From Membranipora membranacea (Eukaryota; Bryozoa; Gymnolaemata; Cheilostomatida; Membraniporidae), in NCBI GenBank assembly GCA_914767715.1, contig OU612065.1, forward strand, positions 32,366,001 through 32,426,000: DNA of 60,000 nt, given 5' to 3'. A model generated the notes under the pieces. The model saw only the letters and a program-made list of their open reading frames with translations. It was not told the DNA's origin and did not search any database. Every line of letters starts with the position of its first letter. The stretch's first letter is position 1. Shown piece after piece: positions 12,201-23,189 of the stretch. The translations under genes were made by a program, and so were the position numbers.

Positions 12201-15200
12201 CCTATACTGTGTAAAGCTGCACAGCACATGTCTCTATGGGGAACTATCTCATTTAACTTTGCTGTACTCATCAATCTAATGGTGGCCATACTCTATCCAT
12301 TCGGTGAAGAGAGGGCTGAGTGTGAGTTTGTAAAACGTATTTTAAAACTAGCAGATAATATTCTGTCATGCAACTTAGGCATTGGTATATTGCTTGTGTC
12401 TTGCATATTTGTATACCACAGTAACAAACCTTATTAAATTGACCTAGGTGATTGTATAAAGATCAACTCCTATCCTGTAAGAGATCACCGCCCTGCAAAG
12501 ATTCCAAAATTGTTAGCAAATTAACTAAAAAGCTACTTTAAATTACTCGAGGCTCCCCATTGCAATTTTAAATCAGTTGTTTAATAACACAATTATTGTC
12601 AGCAACAGTTCATCATTTCTAATGCTTTTCATGATGTGACAAGAACATAAATGGCAAAACAGTTGTTGACATTATTTATTCTTGATATTACAGTGCAGGA
12701 CTATTCTCTGATTGTATGGATAGGACTGACTATATCAGCCATTGTTATAGCCGCTAAAATAACACCACTCACTACTAAACTATTCTTTGTAATGGCTGTA
12801 CTCAAACTACTCATGCTGATAGGAACGCAACAGACTATAATACTACTAGGATTTCTCATGGTAAGCTCATAATGGCATAACGTAAAGATTGCACGTTAAA
12901 ATCTGAAATTATAGGAATTTTGATGCCTTTTCTCTTCCCTCCACGGTTAGGTTTGTCTTGCCTGTCATTCAGAGAATAATGTCATAATATGACTTATATT
13001 ACAAATAGTGGCATTGCATTATCAAACACTCAAATTGAGAATTTGATAATTTAATGCCACTTGATGCAATCCTTGACTTATTTTACAATTATTTAGCATA
13101 CTTTACATTTCTTCTTTGTTGGATTTACAGGTGTTGAACAAGATGGTATTTATAATGAGCCTTATGGGTAATAACGGAACTTTTAATCAGCCAATGAGAG
13201 TGAAGTTACAGGACGGTGAGATGATGTATCATATATTCTATCTGGTGATCTGCCTTAGTGGCATGTGTATACACCCATTCTTCTATAGCTTACTGGTAAG
13301 CCTAAACCATCTCTCTCCTACAGAACTGATCATTTAGTTTTAACTAGTAGCATTGGATTAGTTGATTTCAGTTGGACTTCGTGAAAGGTCTTATGGTATG
13401 TCAATAAATAAATAAATTGAATAAGTAGTTGTGCTCCCACTGATTCCGGGAGAACGACTCCCAATTTAATAAATCAACTTACATGATGTGATAGCAGAGC
13501 GTTTCTTTTCCTTATTGTTGCTGTTACTGTTACTGTTTGTAGTTGTTAGATGTGATATACTATGAGGAGACTATATTTAATGTCATTAGATCGGTGACTA
13601 AGAATGGTCGCTCCATCATACTCACAACAATGCTTGCTGTCATTCTTATCTATCTATTCTCCATCGTTGGGTTTATCTTCTTCAAGGACGACTTCCAGCT
13701 AGAAGTCGATGATATGCTTGAGCCTGACACTATAGATGTGCAAGGTTTGTGTAGCATGTACTATCAGAACATTTAATTAAATTTACGTATTTAATTCATC
13801 TCTTAAATTTTCCCTTTGCTAGGACTCTAAAATTTTGTAAAATTGAGGTAAAAGCATTCCTGTTTTTCTAAAATAACATGGGGAAGGTTTAAGTGTTGGT
13901 GAAGCATGCATATTATACTATATAAAATAAGTCATTTCACACTAATTACATATAATGTGTTCAGCAATAGGTCAGAACTGATACATTTATGTATTTTGTT
14001 TTGTTGTATAGGTGGGTCATGCGCTGCTGATGATACTAAGTGTGAAGAGGGCAGTCCAATGTCTTCCCACCTAATACGTGAGTATGAAAAAGGGCTCATA
14101 TCCTAATGGTATCTTGGTATAGGGGTATTTATTCTTGATACAATTGTATCAGTGCCATTTAGTAATTGTCATCAGCACTTCAATGAGCTGTAGCAGTTAT
14201 GTTTTTGTGATCCAACATATATGTGTGTGCCGTGACTGTGAAGTTGCATCGAAAGATGAGGAGAGGAGTATCAAAGTGGCTTTTACTGGTTGAAGTGCTG
14301 GGAAGCTCAAACTTACAGAACAATCACCTTAGCCCAACCCCTTATTGAAATATACATACAATATTTGGATATTTGTAAGCAATACATGTGAATGTATATC
14401 GATATAATATCTTAAGATATTGGTGCAGCACTAGTATATTATATACTTGACAGCGCCGGCAGCAGTAGAAGAGGGAGGAGTTAAAGCAGAGAGAGCCTGT
14501 GATAGGCTGATTATGTGTATCATTACTACACTGAATCAGGGACTGAGAAACGGCGGGGGTATAGGAGATGTACTACGTAAACCCAGCAGTGCTGTATGTA
14601 TATCTGCATTTATAACGATCACAGCATTTGTAACAAAATAATATATGGTTTTGGTGCATGACAGGCCATCAACCATTTATGTACAGGTGTATGCACAAGT
14701 GTACACACGTGTATGCGCATGTATGTACCAGGTATACAAACTCCCTATACACGACTGTTCTAAACCGATGTACATATTAATTAATGTTCTGCTGACTATT
14801 GCCTTACCCCTTTTTTGCTACGCCTGACGATATGTTTACTGGACTTGAAATATCCCGTGACATTAATAAACTATTTTTCCCTGTGTATACTTGCAAGTTG
14901 AATCTTTTCACTGGCCACTCCTTTTGGTTCTTCTATTATTTCCATTTATTTATGACTACTTACCTCAATCCCTGCAAACCTTGTTTTTTTGCTGATATAT
15001 TTTTATATTGCATGTTTTGCAGGAGCCGCTCTTCTTCGCCAGGATAGTCTATGATTTACTATTCTTCTTTATCGTTATCATTATCGTTCTCAATCTGATT
15101 TTTGGTGTTATCATCGATACATTCGCCGATCTGAGGAGCGAGAAAACACAAAAGGAGGAAATACTCAAAAACACCTGCTTCATCTGTGGTATGTTTGTAT

Positions 15201-16748
15201 TATCGGATGAGTAGATGATGACAGTGGCATAGCAAAAGATTTGGTATATATGTTTTCAAGGCTAGGGTATAATAACTATGCCAGTTTGCTTTTACCACCC
15301 AGTTTTAGGAGAAGTATAGAGTATATGACAGCAGATCACTGACAAACGTCAGAGGCCTACGCTCCAGTATTTGGACACTTGTTTGCGATCTGCTGTCATG
15401 CTTTCTCTTCTCTCAAATTGTGTCTGATTATGATTAAGTATGAAAATGATCCTGTCCCAAATACACCTGACGATTCGAATCGGAAATGAGATCTTGGGGG
15501 TTCTAACATGTAAACTTATGTATTGTTTTATCAGGTTTGGAGAGATCATGTTTTGATAATAAGAGTACAAGTTTTGAGGAGCACATACACAGTCAGCACA
15601 ACATGTGGCACTATCTGTACTTCATAGTGCTGATTAACGTCAAAGACCCGACTGAGTTTACTGGACCTGAGAGTTATGTCTACCGTCTTGTCAAGGTCAG
15701 TAATCAGCAATCATTAGAAATCAGCCTCAGAGCTTATTACACAAAGTTTTTTCGCAGTATCATTTCCAAATAACAGATGGATCAAATTTTACCAAATAAC
15801 TGCTGATATTCAAAGTGAGTATATATTTACCAATTATAGTTCAGATTTCCAAGAAGGGTTGTCCAGGTTATTTATTAGTTAGAGCGTCAGGAACTTATGA
15901 TACGATGTCTTACAAAGTTATTGAAACACTCAATCACCTTTTTTACAATCTACATAAACATAACATTACATATATAATAATATCTTGTTTATTATCATTA
16001 TGTAATATTTTATATTATATACAATGTACTGTCTATGTTTGGAGGACAAACAATATTCTGTATATCCCAACACCATTATTTTTATTTACTAATATATGAT
16101 GTAGGAGAGACATTTAGACTGGTTCCCACGTATGAGAGCTATGTCTCTAGCTAACGATGATGGAGATAGCGAACAAAATGATATCAGAATACTGCAGGTC
16201 CACCTCGAGTCAACTAATCGTATTGTTAAAGATCTCTCCAAACAGCTGTCTGAACTAAAGGACCAGGTCAGTCTAACTCTATTATTTACATAGTTTACTT
16301 TCTTACCTCAATCGGTCAAAAAAAAAATTGGTGGCCATTTTCAGGCCAACCCCCATCAAGCTACAGTGAAGTTTTTTGTAAAAAACTAGTTTTCATAGTA
16401 TGAATAACGATCTTTTACTAACTGATTATTGATGATTTTTGAGTCTAACCAAAATGTTTCCAAGCCATCCTGTAAACTGGCTGTTGATGCATCAACAATA
16501 GAATCTTTGGAGTTATCAATATCACAAGTACTGCAATCCACTTCTGAAATTACCAGCATTATACAATCTCATAAAATGAAATTTGAACGAAGACTTGATT
16601 GCTATTGCGGGATCACTGCTCAAACAGAAATCTGACCTTATTTGTATGTTTGTTTCAGATGACGGAGCAGAGAAAGCAGAGACAGAGAATGGGGTTGTTA
16701 AACACATCAAGCTCACTTCTTCACAACGGTTGGCACTCTGTGGCATAA
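268..16748 (+). CDS. ITPR: Inositol 1,4,5-trisphosphate receptor, 3' half (26 exons)
   Basis: Encodes the C-terminal ~1363 residues of an ER calcium-release channel gated by IP3; the ligand-binding half lies left of the window. Exons: 268-519, 1194-1358, 2055-2265, 2587-2762, 3611-3759, 4229-4340, 5423-5590, 6004-6135, 6881-7061, 7358-7428, 8631-8831, 9131-9331, 9537-9647, 9991-10086, 10961-11188, 11688-11833, 12149-12321, 12694-12860, 13131-13295, 13543-13744, 14012-14077, 14454-14593, 15023-15188, 15535-15695, 16105-16266, 16659-16748. Every junction is GT-AG and every phase joins. Family hallmarks seen: [20 protein letters not shown], the [16 protein letters not shown] block, the pore filter [20 protein letters not shown] after the last TM, the TCFICG / HNMWHYL zinc-binding linker, and a terminal coiled coil [18 protein letters not shown]. 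The last exon ends at TAA. The identity is very secure; the exon ending at 11188 has alternative donors. Confidence 0.96.
502..1030 (+). repeat. 38-bp minisatellite made of a duplicated exon-intron junction
   Basis: About 13 units of ~38 bp, degenerating toward the right. The first unit straddles the true 3' end of the ITPR exon (exon ends at 519). Each later unit in the intron repeats the last ~17 exon bases (attgtacaccacag), then a 5' splice site (gtaagt), then a pyrimidine-rich tail ending in cag. Variants include one unit with cagataagt and one with caggtgagt. Confidence 0.92.
1897..2024 (+). repeat. CATA/CATG tetranucleotide microsatellite
   Basis: Roughly 125 bp of near-perfect tetranucleotide repeats (gtac, then catg, then cata). 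It lies in an ITPR intron and ends about 30 bp before the 3' splice site at 2054. The apparent ORFs through it on both strands only reflect the absence of stop codons in the repeat. Confidence 0.97.
3247..3552. mobile_element. Putative hAT-type MITE in an ITPR intron
   Basis: Short imperfect terminal inverted repeats (aagtgatggcaa and ttgccatcacta) bound a ~306-bp AT-rich segment with no coding content. Flanking octamers attaatat and gttgatat agree at 6 of 8 positions, consistent with an aged 8-bp target duplication. The interior has several gagac-rich stretches and a small inverted repeat around gatgcc/ggcatc. Assignment to hAT rests only on the TIR style and the 8-bp flanks. Confidence 0.4.
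5169..5273 (+). repeat. 10-bp minisatellite (aggtgctggc)
   Basis: About ten tandem copies of a 10-bp unit in the ITPR intron just upstream of the exon at 5423. Every unit contains CAGGTG, which resembles a 5' splice site, although the exon sequences nearby do not show the same motif. Confidence 0.9.
7621..8376. mobile_element. PIF/Harbinger-type element, non-autonomous (756 bp)
   Basis: The ends are near-perfect inverted repeats of about 22 bp, beginning aggtgtggctacatgtcac on the left and mirrored on the right. A TAA trinucleotide sits immediately outside both ends (7618-7620 and 8377-8379). A 3-bp TAA/TTA duplication is the signature of the PIF/Harbinger superfamily. The interior holds a MADF-like ORF and a ~33-bp direct repeat (around 8090-8120 and 8162-8195), but no DDE transposase that I can see. 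It sits in the ITPR intron between exons 7358-7428 and 8631-8831. Confidence 0.8.
7842..8003 (+). pseudogene. MADF-like DNA-binding domain fragment inside the Harbinger element
   Basis: A 53-codon ORF starting [18 protein letters not shown]. It carries the first half of a MADF/Myb-SANT-like domain: a helix with LI..V..HP.IYD, then [21 protein letters not shown]. The second half of the domain is missing, so the ORF is either a decayed coding region or a first exon (a possible donor gtaata lies at 7947). MADF and Myb-like proteins are the usual second protein of PIF/Harbinger elements, which agrees with the TIRs and TAA duplication around it. Confidence 0.6.
8631..9331 (+). other. ITPR: ITPR RIH-associated domain exons
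   Basis: Two 201-bp exons (8631-8831 and 9131-9331) encode the RIH-associated domain shared by IP3 and ryanodine receptors, including [20 protein letters not shown] and [18 protein letters not shown]. This is the most conserved block in the window. The exon before it carries a variable linker rich in E, S and T. Confidence 0.93.
11171..11290 (+). repeat. 24-bp tandem repeat of an exon end plus its splice donor
   Basis: Five copies of a 24-bp unit (catacagcacagatagag then gtgagt) begin inside the ITPR exon that encodes [10 protein letters not shown]. Each copy ends with its own GTGAGT donor, giving candidate exon ends at 11188, 11212, 11236, 11260 and 11284. Because the unit is a multiple of three, all five keep the frame and would insert HTAQIEVS repeats before the next exon (11688, IVREDRT). 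The copies are identical except for the last base of the final one, so the expansion looks recent. Confidence 0.95.
12149..15188 (+). other. ITPR: ITPR transmembrane and pore module
   Basis: Seven exons encode the channel domain. TM segments can be read at [19 protein letters not shown] (12149-12321), the 12694-12860 exon (two hydrophobic stretches), [20 protein letters not shown] (13131-13295) and [20 protein letters not shown] (13543-13744). The selectivity filter GGGIGD is at about 14555-14572, followed by the last helix [20 protein letters not shown] (15023-15188). The luminal loop between the fifth TM and the pore (14012-14077 plus the start of 14454-14593) is short and divergent, as is usual for this family. 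Confidence 0.93.
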
Positions 16749-17406
16749 ATCCACCATTGTACGTGACAAACACCTGATGGTGCAATGACTTGTGACAAGA
16801 AGAACATTACATCAGACAAATACGGCATTCTAAGCCTAGTATATTGAGTGGTTTTTTTCTGTGACTTTCATGGAATGACATCCCGGATATGGTCACACTA
16901 ACATATAAATACTTTATTTACAAATGCATGAATTTTTGATGACACGTAAGAGCTTTGGCCGATCTCCCTTATTAGTCGAAGCTTGAGAATATTTTGTTTC
17001 TTGCGTTTATTAAATTGATTGCATGCTCTTTTGTTTGGATAGGAATGCCAGTTTTATTTATTTGATGACAAACTCAAAGTACATTATGATTTAACTAGAC
17101 GTGGTCTTTGTATATTGGTATTTAGACATGCATTTTTCTATCTATAAGATTTATTTGGGAGACGCATTTTTGAGTAATTGCTGCTGCTGACATGCGCTTT
17201 AATTAAAGTATATTTTCTCTCGTTGCTGATTAATGTTGTGCTGATAGTCATACATAGATATATTGTTGCCATATATAGTCTGTTAAGCCCCAGGATCAAT
17301 TATGATTTGAACTTTTTCTGTTGAATTTATAAATATTCTATCTTCTACCCAGAGCTAGTCATAGTGCTAGGATTGTGCTTTAATGCCCAGTATCCAGTGA
17401 TTGATG

Positions 17407-17412
17407 AATAAA
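17407..17412 (+). terminator. Candidate ITPR polyadenylation signal
   Basis: AATAAA about 660 bp after the ITPR stop codon, the best canonical signal before minus-strand features begin. The 16749-17406 stretch is AT-rich with no coding signal and is presumably 3' UTR. Other A-rich motifs are present, so the actual cleavage site is uncertain. Confidence 0.4.
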
Positions 17413-17883
17413 TATGTTATCCTATCTTGCCTGGTTGTAATATTCTGTATATCAAGATACCCTCAACATGAGCTTTTGATGTCCTAATGCCAAATTCTTC
17501 ATCAATACTTAAAACTACAGAGTTATCGTGAAGCACAATGATTCTTTTGTTTAATTTCTCCCTGAAAGGGTTCCATGGAGGAAGTAAAAAATAATAAAAT
17601 AAAAGATTGTGGGGTTTTGTGCCAGGTATATAACATTAGATTATTATTTGTCAGAGTCAGTGACCATCTGGTCTCAAACTCCTCAATCAAATGATGTACC
17701 ACTAAACAACACCGTGACATCAGAATGATCAATTTATATAACACATACGTGGTATTTATCTGCATTAAAAACAGTATTGAACAGTGACTATCAAGGTCAT
17801 ATATGTCTGAGTGTGGAATCCTTTCCCGCGGTATTCTCATTTCTCAGACACAAAATGATGATATTATGAATCGCAAAACTTAC

Positions 17884-18063
17884 CGCTAAGCTTGAATGTG
17901 GGTGTTGTAAAAAACGGGACGGAAAATATTAGTTCACAATCATCACTTCCACCAATCTCCCCTGGCTCCCAGTCTTCATCTGTTACTTGACCATTAGACC
18001 ACTGCCATATTTCGCTCATCTTCGAAGCAGCTTTCCAGAAACTTTTGTCAATACCATCCCATC
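17884..18063 (-). pseudogene. C-type lectin domain exon, paralog of the 20.6 kb gene
   Basis: A phase 1-1 exon with acceptor ctaag at its start and donor gtaagt at its end. It translates to WDGIDKSFWKAA..MSEIWQWSNGQVTDEDWEPG..DDCELIFSVP, matching the second half of a CTLD (W.W.NG pattern, then W.P and a conserved Cys). It aligns with the last exon of the neighbouring PAN/CTLD gene. I could not find a matching exon with the terminal Cys pair: the best candidate, near 17523-17561, reads NHCASR followed by a stop and does not join in phase. A broken paralog is likely, but an unrecognised exon is possible. Confidence 0.6.
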
Positions 18064-18835
18064 CTTAGTGGAATGTGCATGTATATACTTCCCTAAATAA
18101 GGCTGCGGTCAACTGAATTGCACAATGATGCAAATAGATTGGTATAAAATAATGAGGAAATGGGCATCAATATCTAAGCCCAATAAAAGTTGAGAGGGTC
18201 GAGAGCATAGATACAAGAAAAGTTTTCATATATCTATGCTTGAGGGTCACGCCTGAGTGTAGCAAAAAAATTAGTTTTTAATCTTTGATAATTGAACTCG
18301 GTATCAGGAAGAGCATAATTAGCTTCCCTTGGCTAAATGAATTATAGTCTTTCTTTGTTCAGTGATTTTCAAACCCTCAACTTCTCCTAATTGCAATAGA
18401 AATTTAACCACTGGCACCATTGCAATGCAAATAGGCGCTGCCAATAACCGGGAGCATCTTGCTCAGCCTCCTCACTATTAGTATCATCACCAGAATGGGA
18501 ACACAAAGTAGAACCGATAAAACGATTCTATTAAAAACATTTGTAATAGTGATTCCTGACATTGACAAGGCAGCCTGTGAACAAAAATTGTAAAATCCAT
18601 TGGCATATATTACTAGGCCAAATCCAGTGCAGAAAAATCGCCAGCAGAAGCTCATGAACTGTTTGATATCTGTGGATTTATGGTTAGCTATTAATTTCAA
18701 TTTGAATTTGTAAGGCCAACAACCCTAACACTGTGTTGCATAGGGTGGCATTATGGTGGAGTGGACTGTGTTATAGGGCATGAGCACACAACACAACACA
18801 CAGTAGTGAATAGCGGGCATGCTAATTAGCTCCAT

Positions 18836-18923
18836 CAACCCATGGCACAATCGGTTAGTGCACTTGCTATTCAATGCAAAGCGATTGGTACTGCAGGAGT
18901 TGTGGGTTCGATTCCCAAGGTTG
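18836..18923 (+). repeat. tRNA-like sequence (tRNA pseudogene or SINE head)
   Basis: Contains an RNA polymerase III A-box-like stretch (tggcacaatcggttagtgc, with GCAC/GTGC pairing as a D stem) and a B box (ggttcgattcc) on a T-arm-like hairpin. The D-to-T spacing is too long and the acceptor stem pairs poorly, so this is not a functional tRNA. A long poly-C run follows at about 18933. Confidence 0.45.
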
Positions 18924-19249
18924 ATTTTTCCACCCCCCCCCCCCACCCAGCACCCTCAAGTGTATACCTCTTCTAGAACTGCTGGTTAAAAAAATGTGCT
19001 CACACAAAAAGGATCTGTTGCATGAATTGTACCCCATTCTTGGAGGTTGTACCTATCATAGCAAAATATATCAGTCATTATGTTGGTTTTCACATAATTT
19101 GACATCTAGCTTTGTAATTGGTCAAGATTTTAATAGTTTATGCATCAGATAGTTCAAAACTACGAACTGGCACATCATTTCTTTTATATCAATAATGATC
19201 AGCACTGGCTAGTAAGGGCAATAAGGTAATTACTTTTGTCCACCATGAC

Positions 19250-19540
19250 CAACAATTGACACAGCTCAGTTTAGACACATTGGAGAAAAGGCGGTCAAAG
19301 TCAGTTGATGGGCAGCCATTCAGGAAAACTAGTTATTTGTGTCGAATTAGCAGATCAATGAATAAGTCTGTCCGTACACTTTGGACTGAATCAACGTGTC
19401 ATCTGAAACTTTATGCTCTGTGTGATTTCCTTTTCTGGACTCTCAACATTTGATTTTGGTTTAATTTCGTTTGGCTTCCTTTAAAAGCTAAGGTTTATCT
19501 ATACTAAACTTCATTTCATCTATCTTATTTGCAGTGAACA
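19250..19540. repeat. Duplicated lectin 5'-flank segment, copy 1
   Basis: Recognisably similar to 25670-26050: shared blocks include the region around gttgatgggcagcc, the block tagcagatcaatga/gagcagatcagaga followed by cacttt, and the pyrimidine-rich stretch ttcatttcat near 19510. The copies are strongly diverged. In the 25.6 kb copy this lies upstream of a signal-peptide exon, so it is probably 5' flanking sequence of a duplicated lectin gene. Confidence 0.55.
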
Positions 19541-20637
19541 AGATGAAACCAGCCAGTTAAAGTTGTGACTACATTTAACTGGGAAATACCAAGGAATTTT
19601 GAGTGAATAAGATATGCTGAACTATTGGAAAAAATCCCAATATACATTAGGAAATAATATAATCTAGTGATGTTTTCTTAGGAGAATCAACCATGAAGTT
19701 CTATGCGATGTGAGCAATACACCCAAGGGTGCAGGAGGCTGAATCAAATCATTCGCATTCACAAACTGTGATTCACATGAGACCAATTGCCTGGCAGTAA
19801 ATTGCAAGTGTGCCTTGCGATTGCGCCATCTCACCATCTCCAAAGAAAGAATGTGTGTGAATGTGCTAATAAACAAGCTCGCTTTTAACTCCCACAATCT
19901 CAGTCTGCCCCGTCATGTCCATCCTATGCAAAATGGCGTACAATTTAAGGCATGGCCACATAGAAGGAATTTTCAATAAGCCCAAGGTACTTTTAACATG
20001 GCCACGGCATAGGAAAGTTAGGTTAGGTCTGCTATATGCCTAGTATTCATCAAGGATCAACTCTGGATTCGAACGCTGATTCTAATTTTCAGAAATTATT
20101 TAACCCATGCAAACGATCATTGGTAGCAAAACGCAAAAGCATAGCAGATTAACAGATTAAGAATTTTGAGAGAGAACACTATATAGTTTTTGAAAACAAT
20201 CTGTTGAAATCTATTAGAGCTGCGACATTTTTGATGTACAAAATATTATAAATTGATTGTTTTGGTCGTTATTTTCAAATTAACATTTTAAATTTAGTTT
20301 TCTTTAGTTGTACTGTTAGTTAGCTGTGTAGTTCTTAACACGTTGGACCAGTGATGCAAATCTACAGCGAACAAATATTAATGTAGATGTTTTATTAGTT
20401 GAGATAACTATTATGAAACATCAACTCATATTTTCACGCAAGACAATGTGTACAACAATTCACACATGATTTAACGTGAAAAGGTTAAATGAGAAAGAAG
20501 CGCTACTGTTCAAGGTGCAAGTCAAACAGTCATCATTTAGTGGGGATTGTTCGATGATGGACCAAACAATAAAAATCAATCAAACACCATAACCATAATG
20601 ACCATATAACAACACAATTAAGGTTTTACTTAAATTC

Positions 20638-22914
20638 TCATTTCTCACATACATACTGCCTAACATGGCTACACGGAATGTCATCCATCTTGAATGAGAA
20701 ATCTGCGTCATCTCTGACTCTATAAAGATGAGGACATAGACCAGTTCCATCTGGTTGATACGGTGCCCAGACTTCATCTGCTACTTCCTCGCCAGTACTC
20801 CACTCCCATCTTCCGCTTATCTCCATCCATCTCGCACCCGTCCATACAGCTCCACCATTACCATTCCATCCTAATGTTGTGAAGTAACAAAGTATTTCAA
20901 ATCGATAAATACGCTGACAACTATTTTGTTTAAAGTAACATTCAACCCTGGCACCACTAAACGTGACTAATCTTGCATTTTACCTTCACAGGTAGGTAAC
21001 ATACTTACAATGAAAATCAAAGGTATATGCGCTGGTTCTGCACCACAGGCCACAGCCCCTCAACCCTAGTGGCTGCAATAAACTGAATTAAATTTGGGAG
21101 CTAGGTTGTGTTTATAAGCTCATAGAAATCGTTCTATTTTTTGTAAAGAGGAATGATATTGAAACAAACAAAAGATATTTTCTTCAATTCTGGAAACAAA
21201 TACATTTATACGTTAACTTTTTCCATTAATATATCTATTTTGAGAGTATTTATCACTTGGCCAATCATAATGAGAATTCTTTTTACTGATAAAAATGGTG
21301 GGAGAGAGTTTGCAATTGAAAGTCAAGGTCAGACAGGAATTACCTGATATGTTGTTTTCCACTAGATTACGGAATACATCTCTTGACTTGTCGGTGTCCC
21401 ACACAGCTAATGAGCTCCCATGTTGCTCACAGCTAGTCTGAGCCTCATCTCTGATAACCAAAGAGTTGAATACTTTGATACATGTGTTCCTCACTGGGTT
21501 AAGGTACCAACCATCTTCAACATCACATTCTAGTATTTGTGCTGCAACTGAAAGTGAGAAAACCTTGAATCACGGCATAGAAATCTATGTCTTCAGGTCT
21601 TTTAACTGTCTACAGGGGAATAACTAAAAAATAATTCAATTGTCCAGAAGAAAATTAATAATGAAATGAAAATCAGAAAATAAACATAGATCAGAATTGT
21701 TGCAATGTTTACCTGAGGTGTAGATCGTCTCCCCTGCTATACAATGTGTACTGTCTATCACATTGTCGGTAACATAGGATCCGGCGCGACAAAATTGGTT
21801 TTTTTCCTGAAAACCAAAACTTGCACAGGAAGTGATCTCACTACATAGAAGAGCACATCCCATCAGGGTCATATTATCTGATGGCTCAACGATCCCTTCT
21901 TGAGGCATACAATGTTGTGTCACAGTGAATACTGACATCAGCTGGCTCAATACATGATAACGCCAAACCTGTATGGAAAGAAATAATAAAAGGAAACAGT
22001 GATTGGGGGGTATTTATATCCGATGGGCAGTTGAAGCCATGCTGACATATTTCTGGTGTTAATTTAATACTCTCTCTCCAGAGATGTTTACAAATAAAAG
22101 GAGGTGCAGGCTTCTTGAAATAATAAACTCTTGGATGAAGCAAACAGTAATGATAATCATAAAACAAAAATTAAGTTATTTTCAACTAAATATACTTTGG
22201 ATTTGCAAGTATCGATTGTCCTCGCTTAACAGTGCGGGATCTTTTAATTTAAAAGTTCGATGAAGTTGAACGGATCGGCCGGGTGGATGGCTTTTGTGTG
22301 AGCCGGTGCCTAAGCAAGTGCTCTTGATCATTCTTGAGCCGATGGCAGTTTATGTTAATATGTGTTAAAGGTTACCAAAATATTATTGCATTTTATAGTC
22401 AGGCAATCACTCATGGTATAGTTATGTCAGATCAATGAGTCAGAGACAACTATGGTATGTATGGTAAAAATTTTCAAAGCATGAATTATTGATGGAGGAA
22501 AGAGTGCGTCCCATAAGAGAAGGTAGCTCTCATTCCCTGCATTATGATGACACAATGAACAGGAAGTAAAATACAAGAAACAGTTGTTAGAAGCCTCAGC
22601 CAAGCACAAAGTGCTATGTTCAAAACTTCCTGCCTATAATGACATCGTAATGCTGGAAATGAGAGTTACCTTCCCTTATTGGAAGCACTCTTACCACCAA
22701 GTAGAGCGTTGAAATTTTTTACAATGCAAATCGGCATAACTGCATCAAAGTAACTGCCTGACTACACAAGCATCGACCTTTGGGTTGTCCTAATATAAAT
22801 TAAGTCACATTAGATAGATACCAATAACTATGGCTGATTTGTAGTTATGTTCAAATAACTTACCGCTAATAACAGGTACACAAAGAAAATTTTTATTAAC
22901 AGCAGTAAACTCAT
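20638..22914 (-). CDS. Secreted PAN/apple-like + C-type lectin protein
   Basis: Four exons read right to left: 22914-22864 (signal peptide, MSLLLLIKIFFVYLLLA), 21968-21713, 21547-21344 and 20870-20638. The phases are 0, 1, 1 and all join, giving ~247 residues. The second exon is a PAN/apple-like module (CALLCSEITSCASFGFQ..FCRAGSYV). The last two form a CTLD: GWYLNPVRNTCIKVF, DEAQTSCEQHGSSLAVW, then WEWSTGE, W.P, and a C-terminal pair PCSHVRQYVCEK before TGA. The canonical EPN/QPD and WND calcium/sugar motifs are not obvious, so carbohydrate binding is not assured. A mariner-type MITE sits in intron 1. Confidence 0.85.
22398..22762. mobile_element. Tc1/mariner-type MITE with long inverted arms, copy 1
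   Basis: The outer ends read gtcaggcaatc and the mirrored gtaactgcctgac, each next to a TA dinucleotide, the target site of Tc1/mariner elements. Long inner arms pair over ~90 bp (blocks around aaagcatgaattattgatgg, gaaggtagctctcatt and gcattatgatg). No coding sequence. A second copy lies at 40131-40484. Confidence 0.7.
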
Positions 22915-23189
22915 TTCTCTAGAATGAGTGATGGTTGTGGTTCGAAGCTTGCCAGGTGCAATTATTGCAGGGTGTTGCTTTTTCAGCGCATAAAAATGAA
23001 ATGATTTTGGACGTACAACAATTTTAGCACGATAAAATTTGCTATGTGATATCAATTTCAATATATACAATTAATTTGAAAGGTTACTTTGTGTCATAAA
23101 TTTGATTGTGAGTTGACAGTCAGGGGTCATTGAATCAGATTCAAAGCTTGTCAGGTAAAAATCTTGAAATGAACTGTTTGATCGGTAAT

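Larger units (their letters stand above)
18064..20637. other. Intergenic region between the two lectin units
   Basis: No supported gene. It contains a ~99-codon minus-strand open frame (18404-18700) with one hydrophobic stretch (IVLSVLLCVPILVMILIV) but no recognisable family and no fitting splice partners. It also holds a tRNA-like sequence near 18.9 kb and a segment (19250-19540) that matches the flank at 25670-26050. Confidence 0.5.

Noticed and set aside
12014-12289. 91-codon minus-strand open frame
   Set aside because: Antisense to the IP3 receptor exon at 12149-12321.
16429-16635. Possible extra IP3 receptor exon in the last intron
   Set aside because: It is open and coiled-coil-like, but lacks a usable in-phase acceptor-donor pair, and the flanking exons join perfectly without it.
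18836-18923. Functional tRNA gene
   Set aside because: A and B boxes are present, but the acceptor stem pairs poorly and the anticodon-arm region is too long.
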